Source: Chamaecrista fasciculata (taxonomy: Eukaryota; Streptophyta; Magnoliopsida; Fabales; Fabaceae). Taken from it: a stretch of 64,000 bases of DNA. The position numbers were made by a program, and so were the translations under genes. Location: positions 176,056-240,055 of the forward strand of contig QANZ01037024.1 of the NCBI GenBank assembly GCA_003254925.1, in the 5' to 3' direction. Positions 1-11,235 of the stretch are shown here, one piece after another. Under the pieces are notes generated by a model that ran no database searches, had not been told where the DNA came from, and saw only the letters and a list, made by a program, of their open reading frames with translations. Positions within the stretch are counted from its first letter, which is position 1, and each line of letters begins with the position of its first letter.

Positions 1-2856
1 TTGTGTCGACACCGTGGAGCCCATTCCATATTCTGAAATATATAGCAAATTTGTCAATATTGAGAAGAGGAAAAAAGGGTATTTGAAGAATTCTAAATGC
101 AAAATAAATTAAGTACCCGGAGGTGCATAGCCAATAGTACCCTTTAATCCAGTTGTGCTGCTTTGATTATCAGAGACAAGCCTTGCTAAGCCAAAATCAC
201 TCACATGAGCAACCATGTCTCCATCAAGAAGGATATTGCTTGGCTTTAAATCACAATGAATGATGCCTTGCTCGCATTCACAGTGAAGATAGTGCAATGC
301 AGAAGCAACATTTGTGATCACATTTAATCTTTGATCAAGAAGAAGTTTAAGATGATTTGCACTTTCATCAGTACTTGGATGCAACCATTGTTCTAAGCTT
401 CCGTTTTCCATGTACTCAAAGACAATCGCTTTAAACTCATCACCTTTGTAATCTATGCTGGAGCAACATGTTAAAACTTTTACCAAATTCCGGTGTCTTA
501 TATTTCTAAGCGCATTGCATTCGGCAATGAAACTTTTATGAGCTCCCTTCTTTTGGAGGTTAAGGACCTTTATAGCAACAGTTTCTTCAGAAAGCTTTCC
601 ACGATAAACAGAGCCAAAGCTTCCGGATCCTATCAAATTTTTGATTGAGAATCCATCAGTTGCATTGTGCAAGCTTTGGTATGACACTTTGGAGAGCTGA
701 TTGATTGTGAGTGAATCTTGGGAAAGCTTCTTGTTTCTTTTCTTGATATGGTAAAAAGCAAAAATAAGTGACAACAGAAGCAAAGCAGCAACTACAAAAC
801 TTATCAATGCTATCAACTTGAAATTGTGATGTTTTTTCTGTTTCATAGCTTTGATTGGGCATGGTGGTAGTTGCAGCTTCAATATACCTCCACAAAGCTT
901 ACTATTCCCAATCACAGATATTGCAGTTGCATTGCGAAAGACACCTTGGTTTGGTACCTCACCTTCCAGCATGTTAAAAGAAACATCCAAGTACTTTAAC
1001 AGTGGAATATCTTGCAAACCTTTTGGGATTGGTCCAGTCAAGTTATTCCTTGAGAGGTCTAATTGTTGAAGACCTTTTAATGAAGCCAATGATGAAGGGA
1101 TGATTCCTTCGAAAGAATTCCCTCCTAAATTGAGGTACTCTAGGACAATGCAATCTCCAATGGTTTCAGGAATGTGATTAGAGAGATGATTGTGAGAAAC
1201 ATCCAACTCATTAATATTCTTTAGTTTTCCCACCTCACTAGGAAGATTGCCATTGAATGAATTTCTTGACAAATATAGGAAATTGAGTGTTAAAGAGGAA
1301 TGACTAAAAACCTCCCTAGGAATGACTCCAATAAGGTTGTTTTGTGAAAGGTCCAAGTATTGCAGGATTTGACAATTTTCAATACTATCAGGTATGTTTC
1401 CTTCAAAAGCATTGATTGATAGGTCCAGATGAAACAATTGACTGAGATTCCCTATGACAAAAGGTATCTCTCCCGACAGTTTGTTTTCACTCAAAACTAA
1501 TGCTTGCATCCTTTGCAACTTGCCAAAAGTAGCTGGAATGTTTTGTGTGAGATGGTTGGAACTCATACTCAAGAAAAACAAGTTAATTAGATTCCCTATA
1601 GATTCTGGGATGCTTCCAAAAAAATTATTATTGAAAATATGTAATTCTTCGAGTAGGATGGACAAATTGCCAATGTAATTTGGCAAAGGACCTCCAAAAT
1701 TGTTGAAGCTCATATCTAAGTAACTCAACTTACTACAGTTTGTCAATGGTTTCAAAAAATCCAAGTCATTGGTTGAATTATGACCTAGATTGTTTTGATA
1801 GAAAGAAAGCCACTCCAGATCTTGTAGCTTTCCTAGATCACTTGGAACTTCTCCTGACAAACTATTAAAACCTATATCAAGTATTTGAAGGAAAGATGCA
1901 TTTGTGATGGACGTTGGGATTGGACCTGATATTTGGTTATCACCCATTTCGAAAAATAAGAGCTTAGGGAGGGTGAGGAACATGCTAGGTGGAAGAGATC
2001 CATTAAATTTGTTGGTTGGAATTGCAATTACTTGGAGAGATGACAAATTGTAAAGAGAGGAAGGAAGTTCACCAGATAGCTTGTTGACACCTACTCCCAG
2101 TTGTCTCAAATTTTTTATTACACCTATTTCCTCCGGTATACTTCCTTCCAAGTTGTTATAAGATAAAATAATATCAGTCATGGAAGAGAGATTCCACAGA
2201 GAATATGGAATCTGTCCTGTTAAATTGTTTGTATCAAGATACAACACCTCAAGCTTTTGGAGGGAGCCAATTGCTGATGGTATTTTGCCAATAAGATTAT
2301 TTAGATCAAAGGCTAAGTACCTGAGTTGAGAGCATCTTGTGATGTTGATAGGAAACTGCCCACTGAATGTATTATTTGAGAGAAAGAGTCTTTGAAGTCT
2401 GTATAAACGGCCCAATTCTTGAGGGATTTCTCCGAACAAGCTATTGTTTCTAAGATAAATGGATCTTAGGAAGGAGAGATTGCCAACATGGGGTGATAAT
2501 GATCCCTTCAAGCTATATCCATTTAATGTCAAACTTTGAACTCTTTGGTGTCTTGAGCTGCAAGTGATGCCTTGCCAATTGCAGAAGTTAGAAGAGTGAT
2601 TCCAAGAGGCCAGAATGTGAAAAGGGTCATGGGATATTGACTCTTTGAATTTGAGCAATGCCAAATGGTCACTCTCATTTCCTAATCTTGATGAAGCTGC
2701 AGCTCCAACAAAGAGAAGAAGAAGAAAGTGAAGGTGAAGAAGGCCATAGACCAAAATGGAAGTAACATCACACCAAAAGGTTTCTTTTTGTAATAAATAG
2801 GAAAGACAGGCAGAGGAAGGAATGATTATATATTGATAAATTATTTCAAACTTCAT
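1..2856 (-). CDS. G1: LRR receptor-like Ser/Thr kinase, subfamily XII (3' end outside window)
   Basis: Predicted plasma-membrane immune-type receptor kinase. Exon 1 is 117-2856, the intron 33-116 (donor G|GTACTT, acceptor ATATTTCAG|AA), and exon 2 starts at 32 and leaves the window. The join restores the kinase APE motif as APPEYGMG. Order of domains: hydrophobic leader, LRR N-cap (LGNESDHLALLKF... CNWQGITC), about 21-22 LRRs of 24 aa, Cys-pair C-cap (KLCGG...LPPCP), membrane helix, basic stop-transfer KKRNKK, then kinase with GSGSFGSVYRG, VAIK lysine, HCDLKPSN (non-RD) and DFG. Oddity: relative to G2 and G4 one C is missing near 2743 (plus strand reads aggccatag, not aggcccatag). The usual start (MKPFGVMLLPF in G2) is therefore out of frame, and the ORF continues into former 5' UTR to an ATG at 2856. 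The hydrophobic LLHLHFLLLLFVGAAAS core stays in frame but sits after about 35 extra residues. It may be functional, mis-targeted or a sequencing artefact. Confidence 0.85.
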
Positions 2857-3146
2857 GCTTCGCTAAATGAGTTGTTCCTCATATTAATAAGAAGCACTTT
2901 CCTTCTCTCTGCAACTGGTTTGGAATTGATACTAATTATTGTTGATTATGATTGTTACCGGCATTTTCGGTTCAGTGTTAAAAATGGCGTTGAAAATAGT
3001 GTAGCGAACCAATAGTAGTAATGACTCATGCATTGTTTAAGTTGACAAAAGTATTTAGAATGTGGAAATGTTGCCAAAGAAGGCTAGACTTGTTGAATGG
3101 GATTGAAGACTTTGAACAAGTTTTTAAGGAGCTTTTACTATTATTA
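2857..3146 (-). promoter_or_regulatory. 5' flank of G1, conserved between paralogues
   Basis: Immediate upstream DNA of G1. It matches the upstream DNA of G2 (9917-10270), G4 (from 15836) and the gene-less copy at 10660-11235. The best conserved block contains agaagcactttccttctctc followed by a CTGCAACTGGTTTGG-like stretch near 2889-2925. The homology continues after two transposon insertions (3852-3980, 4365-4630). It probably holds the promoter and 5' UTR, but I cannot assign a TATA box or transcription start with confidence. Confidence 0.5.
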
Positions 3147-3155
3147 TTATTGTTA

Positions 3156-3842
3156 GGCCAAAGTGCGAATTTGGTCCTGTAATTTTGTTCTAGTCCCAAA
3201 TCAGTTCTATAACTTTTTTTGTCTTAAATTTGGTCATGTATCTTTGCTCTAGGTCCCAAATCAGTCCTATATCTTTTTTTTTATCTCAGTTTTGGTCTCA
3301 TATGTTTTGAAAACCTCCCACCGTTAGTCCTCCGTCCATTTTAAATTACAGTTTAGTCCTGAAAACTTCAAGTCCCTTTCACTTTAGTCCCTGACTATCA
3401 AAATGAAAGTGAAAGAGCATATCTGAAGATTCTCAAACCTTACATCTTGGTCCCTAATCCACGAATTCTTCATGAAATGGAATAGAAATGCAAAAACAAC
3501 ACAAATTAAAGCAAATGACAGAGAGACCAAAACTGAAAATGCCAAAAACTCGTCGGAAACCTTACGGTATCGCCGAGAAACTCAAGAACTCATCCAAAAA
3601 CCCCAATCTTCACTGAAATCTCACTCAAATAATTGCCCTCAAATGCTTTAAGAAAGAATTTTCGAAAATCCAAACTTTTTAGGAGGGAGGTGATAGAAGA
3701 AATGTAAGGAATTTCAGAATTTCTCTCTCGGAATCACCAAATGTAAGGGAGGTGATACAAGACCAAATTCGAGATAGAAAAAAAATATAGGACTGATTTG
3801 GGACCTGGAGCAAAGTTACAGGACCAAATTCGCACTTTGGTC
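3156..3842. mobile_element. Non-autonomous Mutator-like element (MULE-MITE), 687 bp
   Basis: Terminal inverted repeats of about 80 bp or more: the left end begins ggccaaagtgcgaatttggt and the right end reads, inverted, gaccaaagtgcgaatttggt. The element is flanked by a perfect 9-bp direct repeat, ttattgtta, at 3147-3155 and 3843-3851. A 9-bp target duplication is the hallmark of Mutator-like elements. The paralogous G2 flank (about 10260-10300) has the uninterrupted site. No coding capacity was seen. Confidence 0.85.
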
Positions 3843-3989
3843 TTATTGTTATTATTAGATTATTTTGATACTCGCAATTTAAGATAGAAGAAAAAAATGT
3901 GAAAGAAGAAAAGATTATTGATTATTTGTCATAATCTTTTATATTGGGGTTATTCATTCCAAATTGTGCAAAATGATGAATCCAAATTA

Positions 3990-4355
3990 GCCTAAGTTCA
4001 AATTTGGTCCCATATCTTTTGTTCAGTTCTCAATTTGGTCTCATATCTTTTTTTTTGCACTTTTGGTCCCATATCTTTTTTTGTTACAGATTTGGTCCTA
4101 TATCTTTGGGTTAATTGCAGAATTGGTCCTATATCTTTGGATCAGGTTTATAAGTGGTCTCATATTTTTACAAAAAGACCAACTAATAGTTGATCCTTTT
4201 GCAAAGATATGTGACTAATTCTGCAACTTGACTAAAAGATGAGACTAAAAATTAGGACCTTTTGCAAAGATATATGACCAAAATTGCAACAAAAAAATAC
4301 ATGATCAAATTGAATACTGAGAAAAAAGATATGAGATCAAATTTGCATTTTAGCC
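3990..4355. mobile_element. Second MULE-MITE in the G1 5' flank, 366 bp
   Basis: Flanked by the 9-bp direct repeat tccaaatta (3981-3989 and 4356-4364). Ends are gcctaagttcaaatttggtc and, inverted from the right, ggctaaaatgcaaatttgat. The interior is made of 'tttggtc(c/t)catatcttt' modules in inverted orientation. The empty site is present in the G2 flank, where 'aatccaaattaaggttttt' is uninterrupted near 10415-10430. Confidence 0.82.
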
Positions 4356-4876
4356 TCCAAATTAAGGTTTTTCAATTTGATAATATGCATACGAAAAAGA
4401 AGAAAGAAAAGTCAACCATTTCAAGCTAAAGCCAAATATGAATTTAAAATACTCAATCACTTCAATGCAAATTACTATGGTCCATTCACAAAAATCAGTA
4501 TCATCTTTAGTTGAAGGATTGCGCCAAAGTCCATAAAATATATTGAATTATTACAATTGTATGGTAACCCCATTTTACACAAAAGCATTTTTGGTATATA
4601 TTCAAAAATTTCATTTTTGACAAGTCTAAAGAATGTGACTTGTAATTATGGTGAGAGCATATTCTGAATTCTGATACCCAATGAAGGAGTAGGCTCAATA
4701 TTTCTTTCTCTGACAATAAAGAAGAAAACAACTTTAAGTAGGAAATTGAATTTAAGACCTCAATATATTATGAAAACTTTGATAAATAAACAACAAAGAC
4801 CACAAATACAATTTCCCTGAGAAAAACCTAGAAGAAGAAGGAAAGGAAAGATCTAAAGAACCCAATCGTGTTGTTT

Positions 4877-5125
4877 ACTCTTATTGTATTTTGGTTTGAA
4901 TTGCAAAATAGCCCTAGTTTGTTTTAATAGAAAAAAGTTCAAATTACAAAATAGTTCATCTTGAAATTTATTCTAACTTGATTTTGTTAATTTGGATGGA
5001 AAAAATCACCTGAGACCCTATCTGCTAACGGAGGAAACCACATGCCCCTAATTTGACATTTTTTAAACCACATGGACCATATCTGAAAATGGGTCAAACC
5101 ACAGGGTTCTTCTATATAATTTACT
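4877..5125. mobile_element. One-ended relic of the 18953-20211 Pack-MULE family
   Basis: Resembles the right terminal repeat of the element at 18953-20211 (compare 19967-20211). It shares in order tattttggtt..aattgcaaaatag, tgttttaatagaaaaa, attttgttaatttggatgg and gaaaatgggtcaaaccacag. No opposite arm is found nearby, so this is a broken copy. It is noncoding. Confidence 0.6.
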
Positions 5126-5276
5126 TCAAGGGTCCAATAAAAAATAGTAGTAAAGTGTAACGACTAATTAGAAAATTACAGCAACAAAATTAAGACACAA
5201 ATAAATTGTAAAGACTAAATATTATCCAACTGGAAAATAAAAACCAAGTTATAAAAGTAAATATGATTGGCACAAG

Positions 5277-5973
5277 TAGAGCTGTCAAAATAGGCTAACC
5301 CAATCTGACCTTAACCCTATATAACCCTAAGTTAGTTAAGGTCGGACTCAAAAAGCTCTATTTAAAATTGAGCTAAAAAAATGTTAGCCCAGCCCCCCGC
5401 CATATTATGGCTGGGACCTATGAGTCTTTTATTAATTTTTTTTTAATTTTTTAAAATATAAATAAAATTAGAATTTCAATTATATAATTTTTTAATATGA
5501 ATCAAAATTATAGGATAATATAACAAGTCACAACTTAGATAATTATTTAATATTTTCAAAATTATATAATAAAATTAATAACATGGAAGTGAAAATGAGT
5601 AAAAAAATATATATATTTCACAAAATTATTTATTATTTAACCATCAATCATAAATTCATAATATGATTTTTATTATCTTCCCTTGAAGAAACAATTTTGA
5701 CTTAATATTTATCTTTATTTGCATTTAAAAAATATATAAAATATTAAAAAATTTGAATTATTATAATAATTTAAATATTTTTTAATAATAATAAATAATT
5801 AGGAGTAGCCTTAATTAAATCTGACTCTACCTCTCTTTGGCCCTACTCTTATTAGGATCAGGCTCAAAAAGTCATAATAATTAAAAAATTATTTAATTTT
5901 TACAGCCCGACTCTAAATTATTTTATAGAGATGTGAGTCAATCCAAGAGGCCTAACTCATTTTAACAGCTATA
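5277..5973. mobile_element. hAT-like MITE, about 700 bp, AT-rich
   Basis: The left end TAGAGCTGTCAAAATAGG and the inverted right end TATAGCTGTTAAAATGAG match the terminal pattern of plant hAT-type MITEs (TAGAGCTGTCAAAA). The core is very AT-rich with no ORF. An 8-bp target duplication is not evident. Instead a 17-bp host segment, aaatatgattggcacaa, occurs on both sides (5259-5275 and 6001-6017), so the flank itself was duplicated or rearranged. Confidence 0.55.
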
Positions 5974-6084
5974 TTAGAAAAAATAGTAGTAAAAACCAAT
6001 AAATATGATTGGCACAACCATAATAAAGTAATAGGAAAGTGTATTGGAGTCAATAAATTATTACACTCATATTTTACAAACATA

Positions 6085-6260
6085 ATACATGCACATACAA
6101 ATTTATTGAATGTACACACTAATAATTAATAGAAAAATACTCTCAAACAATATACAGTGCCCAGACTACGAGTACATATATATTTTCATAATACTACATG
6201 TGAATTTCCAATTCCATAGCAGACATGTTGTAGGTAGAAGATTTCACAAGTTTCTGCAAC
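6085..6260 (-). other. G2 3'-UTR exon (predicted) with poly(A) signal
   Basis: On the minus strand a polypyrimidine-rich acceptor (CTTGAATTTCAG|GTTGCAG) precedes this block, and AATAAA lies at 6102-6107. The same block (acceptor plus 'aagtttctgcaac', 'catgttgtaggtag', 'tatttgcataat') recurs downstream of every cluster member (about 12180-12332, 27170-27302, 34500-34633, 48350-48750, 52540-52650, 59050-59181). The matching donor for G2 is GAATGAAG|GTATC at 6710/6709, 14 nt after the stop codon, so the inferred intron is 6261-6709. Inferred from sequence only; no transcript was seen. Confidence 0.55.
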
Positions 6261-6723
6261 CTGAAATTCAAGAAAAAAAAAACTTCATAATTTTATCACA
6301 ACAATGAGACATGTACTTGATACTTAAAATAAGAACTATTTAATTAGTTATTAAGTTGTAAGACAAAATGAATAATTTCTGATATTCCATTCACATAGAA
6401 ACAAGTGATATATATACACAAGGTTAAGGCTTAAATACATCTCAACTACCTATATTAACTTAACTATATCAACTACTTAGATAACTCATAAGTCATAACA
6501 ATTAGTAAACGCATACTTAAAATTATTTAGGACATGTCATACTTAACATTAAATTTTATTATTACCACAAAAGAAACGAGTGAAAAGGCAACTGTATACT
6601 TGAAAAATTATGCAGAAAGAAGACGAACCAATGAAAGGACATTAAATATTATGAAAAACAAAATCCCAATAATAGGACGAAATTTTAGAGTAGTAGTGAG
6701 GAATGATACCTTCATTCATTCCA

Positions 6724-9700
6724 CTAGTAGAAAAAGGCATTTTTGATGTAATTCAGTTCTCTAGTCACATCTGTTATGTCCATTCTCTCATATGGTGATT
6801 CAACTGAACAAGCAAGCCCAATCTTAAAAATTGAAGCTAACAACTTCTTCACATTAGGATTAACAACGATTTGGATCTCCCCATTTTCTTCCTCATTTGG
6901 TGCAACTCCTTCACCTGATCTTGGGAACATATTTGGATCAGCAATCTGCAGAAGATGATCTGGAAATGCAATCTTGACATAGTTATGAAGATCTTCACCA
7001 TCTTTAAACATTTCATATGTGGGTCTTCTTCCAGTAAACACTTCAAGTATTAGAATTCCAAAACTATACATGTCACCTTGTGTGGACACTGTGGAACCCA
7101 TTCCGTATTCTGAAATATATAGCAAATTTGTCAATTCGCTGAAATTATAAAATTGCAAGCAATAGTTTCCCATAATGAAAGAAAATGTTCAAGAGAAAAA
7201 GAATGCTATCTGCAGAATTTTCAAAGCAAAACAAATTTAAGTACCTGGAGGTGCATAGCCAATAGTACCCTTTAATCCAGTTGTGCTGCTTTGGTTATCA
7301 GAGACAAGCCTTGCTAAGCCAAAATCACTCACATGAGCAACCATGTCTCCATCAAGAAGGATATTGCTTGGCTTTAAATCACAATGAATGATGCCTTGCT
7401 CGCATTCACAGTGAAGATAATGCAATGCAGATGCAACATTTGTGATCACATTTAATCTTTGATCAAGAACAAGTTTAGGATGATTTGCACTTTCATCAGT
7501 ACTTGGATGCAACCATTGTTCTAAGCTTCCATTTTCCATGTACTCAAAGACAATAGCTTTAAACTCATCACCTTTGTAATCTATGCTGGAGCAACATGTT
7601 AAAACTTTTACCAAATTCCGGTGTCTTATATTTCTAAGCGCATTGCATTCGGCAATGAAACTTTTATGAGCTCCCTTCTTTTGGAGGTTAAGGACCTTTA
7701 TAGCAACAGTTTCTTCAGAGAGATTTCCACGATAAACAGAGCCAAAACTTCCGGATCCTATCAAATTGTTGATTGAGAATCCATAAGTTGCATTGTGCAA
7801 GCTTTGGTATGACACTATGGAGAGCTGGTTGATTATGAGTGAATCCTGGGAAACCTTCTTGTTTCTTTTCTTGATATGATAGATGGCAAAAGTAAGTGAC
7901 AACAGAAGCAAAGAAGCAACCACAAAACTTATCAATGCTATCAACTTGAAATTGTGATGCTTTTTCTGTTTCATAGATTTGATAGGGCATAGCGGTAGTT
8001 GCAGCTTCGATATACCTCCACAAAGCTTACTATTACCATTCACAGATATGGTAGTTGCATTACAAAAGACACCTTGGTTTGGCACCTCACCTTCTAGCAT
8101 GTTAAAAGAAACATCCAAGTATATTAACATTGGAATATCTTGCAAGCCTTTCGGGATTGGTCCCGTCAAGTTATTCCTTGAGAGGTCTAAATGTTGAAGA
8201 CCTTTTAATGAAGCCAAAGATGAAGGGATGATTCCTTGGAAAGAATTCCCTCCTAAATTGAGGTACTCTAAGACTATACAGTCTCCAATGGTTTCAGGAA
8301 TGTGATTAGAGAGATGATTATGAGAAACATCCAACTGATTAATATTCTTTAGTTTGCCCACCTCAGCAGGAAGATTGCCAGTGAAAGAATTTCTTGACAA
8401 ATTCAAGAAATAGAGTGTTGAAGAGGAAAGACTAAAGAATTTCCTGGGAAAGACTCCATTGAGGTTGTTTAGTGAAAGGTCCAAGTATTGTAACTTTGGA
8501 CAATTTCCAACACCTCGAGATATGTTTCCTTCCAAGGCATTATTTGATAGGTCTAGAAGAGACAATTGAGTGAGATTCCCTATGACAAATGGTATCTCTC
8601 CTGAAAGTTTGTTTCCACTAAAAAACAGCACTTGCATCTTTTGCAACTTGCCAAAAGTATCTGGTATGATCTGTGTGAGATGGTTGAAATTCATATTCAA
8701 GAGTGACAAGCTAAATAGATTCCCTATAGATTCTGGAATTGTTCCGTATATATTATTACGGGAAACATGCAATTCTTGGAGTTGTTTGGACAAATTGCCT
8801 ATGGAATTTGGCAAAGGACCTCCAAAATTGTTGGAACTCATACCCAAGTAACTCATCTTACTACAATTTGCCAATGAATTCAAAAAGTCCAAGTCCTTGG
8901 TTGAATTATGACCTAGATTGTTTCTAGCAAAAGATAGCCACTCCACATCTTGTAGATTTCCTAGATTACTTGGAACTTGTCCTACCAATCTATTTCCACC
9001 CATATCAAGTATTTGAAGGGAAGATGCATTTGTCACTGAAGTTGGGATTGGACCTGAGATTTCATTGTCACCAATCTCAAAATATATGAGATTAGGGAGT
9101 ATGAAGAACATATTGGGTTGAAGAGATCCATTGAATTTATTGGATGTAATTTCAATTATTTGGAGAGATGACAAATTGTAAAGAGAGGAAGGAAGTTTAC
9201 CCGTGAGTTTGTTGGCACCTACTGCCAGTTGTGTTAAATTTTTCATCGCACCTATTTCTTCTGGTATACTCCCCTCCAAGTTGTTTTCGGATAAAATAAT
9301 CAGTCATGGAAGAGATATTCCACATAGAATATGGAACTTGTTCTGATAAATTGTTCTTATCAAGATACAATAATTCAAGCATGTGAAGGGAACCAATTGC
9401 TGATGGTATTCTGCCAATAAGATTATTTAGATCAAAAGCTAAGTACCTGAGTTGAGAGCAGCTCGTGATGTTAGTAGGAATTTCCCCACTGAAAGTATTA
9501 TTTGAGAGAAAGAGTTTTTGCAGTCTGTATAAACGGCCCAACTCTTGAGGGATTTCGCCGTACAAGTCGTTGTTTTGGAGACTAAATAATCTTAGGAATG
9601 ACAGATTGCCAACGTGGGGTGATAATGATCCCTTCAAGCTATATCCATCTAATCTCAAACTCTGAACTCTTTGGTGTTTGGGGCTGCAAGTGATGCCATG

Positions 9701-9916
9701 CCAGTTGCATAAGTGAGTAGAGTGATTCCAATTGGCCAGAATGTGAAAAGGGTCATGGAATATTGATTCTTTGAATTTGAGCAATGCCATATGGTCACTC
9801 TCATTTCCTAATCTTGCTGAAGCTACAGGTCCAACAAAGAGAGGAAGAAGAAGCAAGTGAAGTTGAAGAAGGCCCATAGACCAAAATGGAAGTAACATTA
9901 CACCAAAAGGTTTCAT
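6724..9916 (-). pseudogene. G2: LRR receptor-like kinase XII with a 2-bp frameshift in the LRRs
   Basis: Exon 1 is 7245-9916, the intron 7110-7244 (G|GTACTT ... TTTCAG|AA), and exon 2 is 6724-7109, ending ...IKNAFFY. The start MKPFGVMLLPFWSMGLL gives a clean signal peptide and looks ancestral. The coding total is 3058 nt, 2 short of a multiple of three. Compared with G1 (ataatatcagtcat), G2 reads ataatcagtcat at about 9297-9306: one AT is missing, so the frame breaks after ...NISSMTD, in about the sixth LRR. The upstream frame then ends after 239 aa. The downstream frame is otherwise open through the LRRs, membrane helix and kinase (GSGSFGSVYRG, HCDLKPSN, DFG). Its kinase half is almost identical to G1, so the break looks recent. 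It would encode a secreted short LRR protein if translated; a sequencing error cannot be excluded. Confidence 0.85.
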
Positions 9917-10640
9917 TCAGTAATAAACAGGTAGGCAGAGGAAGGAAAGACTATATATTGATCAATTCTTTCAAACTTCATGCTTCACTAAGTGAGTTGC
10001 TACTCATAATATAAGAAGCACTTTCCTTCTCTCTGCAACTGGTTTGGAATTGATGCTAATTATTGTTGATTATGATTGTTACTGGCATTTTCGGTTCAGT
10101 TTTAAAAATAGTGTTGAAAATAGTGTAGCGAAGCAATAGTAGTAATGACTCATGCATTGTTTAAGTTGACAAAAGTATTTATAGAGTGTGGAAATGTTGC
10201 CAAAGAAGGCTAGACTTGTAGAATGGGATTGAAGACTTTGAACAAGTTTTTAAGGAGCTTTTACTATTATTGTTATTGTTATTATTGGATTATTTTGATA
10301 TTCGTAATTTATGATTTAAGAAAAAAATGTGGAAACAGAAAAGATTATATATTGATTATTTTACATAATCTTTTATATTAGGGTTATTCATTCCAAACTC
10401 TGCAAGATGATGAATCCAAATTAAGGTTTTTCAATTGGATAATATGCATAAGAAAAAGAGAAAAAAAAAAAAAAGCAACCATTTCATGCTAAAGCCCAAT
10501 ATGAATGAAAAATACTCAACCGCTTAATAATATGTTCCATTTACAAAAATCAATATAATCTTTAGTTGAAGGAGTGCACCAAAGTCCCTAAAATATATTG
10601 AACCATCACAACTGTTAACCCCATTTTACACCAAATCATT
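9917..10640 (-). promoter_or_regulatory. 5' flank of G2 (transposon-free version of the G1 flank)
   Basis: Collinear with the G1 flank but without the two MULE-MITEs. It contains the conserved block agaagcactttccttctctc near 10014-10033 and ends in the tattgaaccatcacaact / accccattttacac segment shared with 4540-4585 and 16400-16450. Likely promoter and 5' UTR; the transcription start is unknown. Confidence 0.5.
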
Positions 10641-10659
10641 TTGGTGGAATTAGTTTTAT

Positions 10660-11235
10660 GTATGATCAATTAATTATTTTGGAGGAAGGAAAGACTAATA
10701 GACTATATTGATCAATTATTTCAAACTTGCTTCGCTAAATGAGTTGCTACTCATATTAATAAGAAGCACTTTCCTTCTCTCTGCAACTGGTTAGGAATTG
10801 ACACTAATTAGCTTTTATTATTAATATTGTTGATTATGATTGAAAAAATTGTAGTGGACCAATAGTAGTCATGACTTATGACTCGTGCATTAATGTTGGC
10901 AAAGAACACTAGACTTGTAGAATGGGGTCAACGTACCAAAATGCACGAAAGAATTTTGGTACAGTGGTATTTAATATAGATAATTAAATAGACCTTGACT
11001 TCTGAACAGGCTAGGTTAAAGACTTTGAAGTTTGAACAAGTTTTTAAGGAGCTTTCACTATTATTAGATTATTTTGATATTCGTAATTTAAGATTTAAGA
11101 AAAAAATGTGAAAGAAGAAAAGATGATTGATTATTTTGTCATAATCTTCTCTTAGGGTTATTCATTATTCATTCCAAATTGCGCAAAATGGTGAATTCAA
11201 ATTAAGGTTTTTCAATTTGATAATATGCTTATTTT
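10660..11235 (-). repeat. Orphan copy of the receptor-kinase 5' flank without a gene ('G3')
   Basis: Repeats the 5'-flank blocks in order: 'ggaaggaaagact', 'gcttcgctaaatgagttgct', 'agaagcactttccttctctc', 'catgact..catgcatt', 'agacttgtagaatggg', 'aaggagctttcactatta', 'aggtttttcaatttgataat'. No coding exon follows, because the next sequence downstream on the minus strand is the far end of the G2 flank. It also carries 'tcaacgtaccaaaatgcac', present in the G4 flank (16018) but not in G1 or G2. Best read as the scar of a lost receptor gene or an unequal crossover. Confidence 0.6.

Noticed and set aside
5277-5973. Clean hAT insertion with 8-bp duplication
   Set aside because: The termini fit, but the flanking 8-mers (ggcacaag and ttagaaaa) do not match; reported only as hAT-like.
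9940-9965. TATA box in tatatattgatcaatt upstream of G2
   Set aside because: Only about 35-45 bp from the ATG, leaving almost no 5' UTR, and deleted in G4; not supported as a core promoter.
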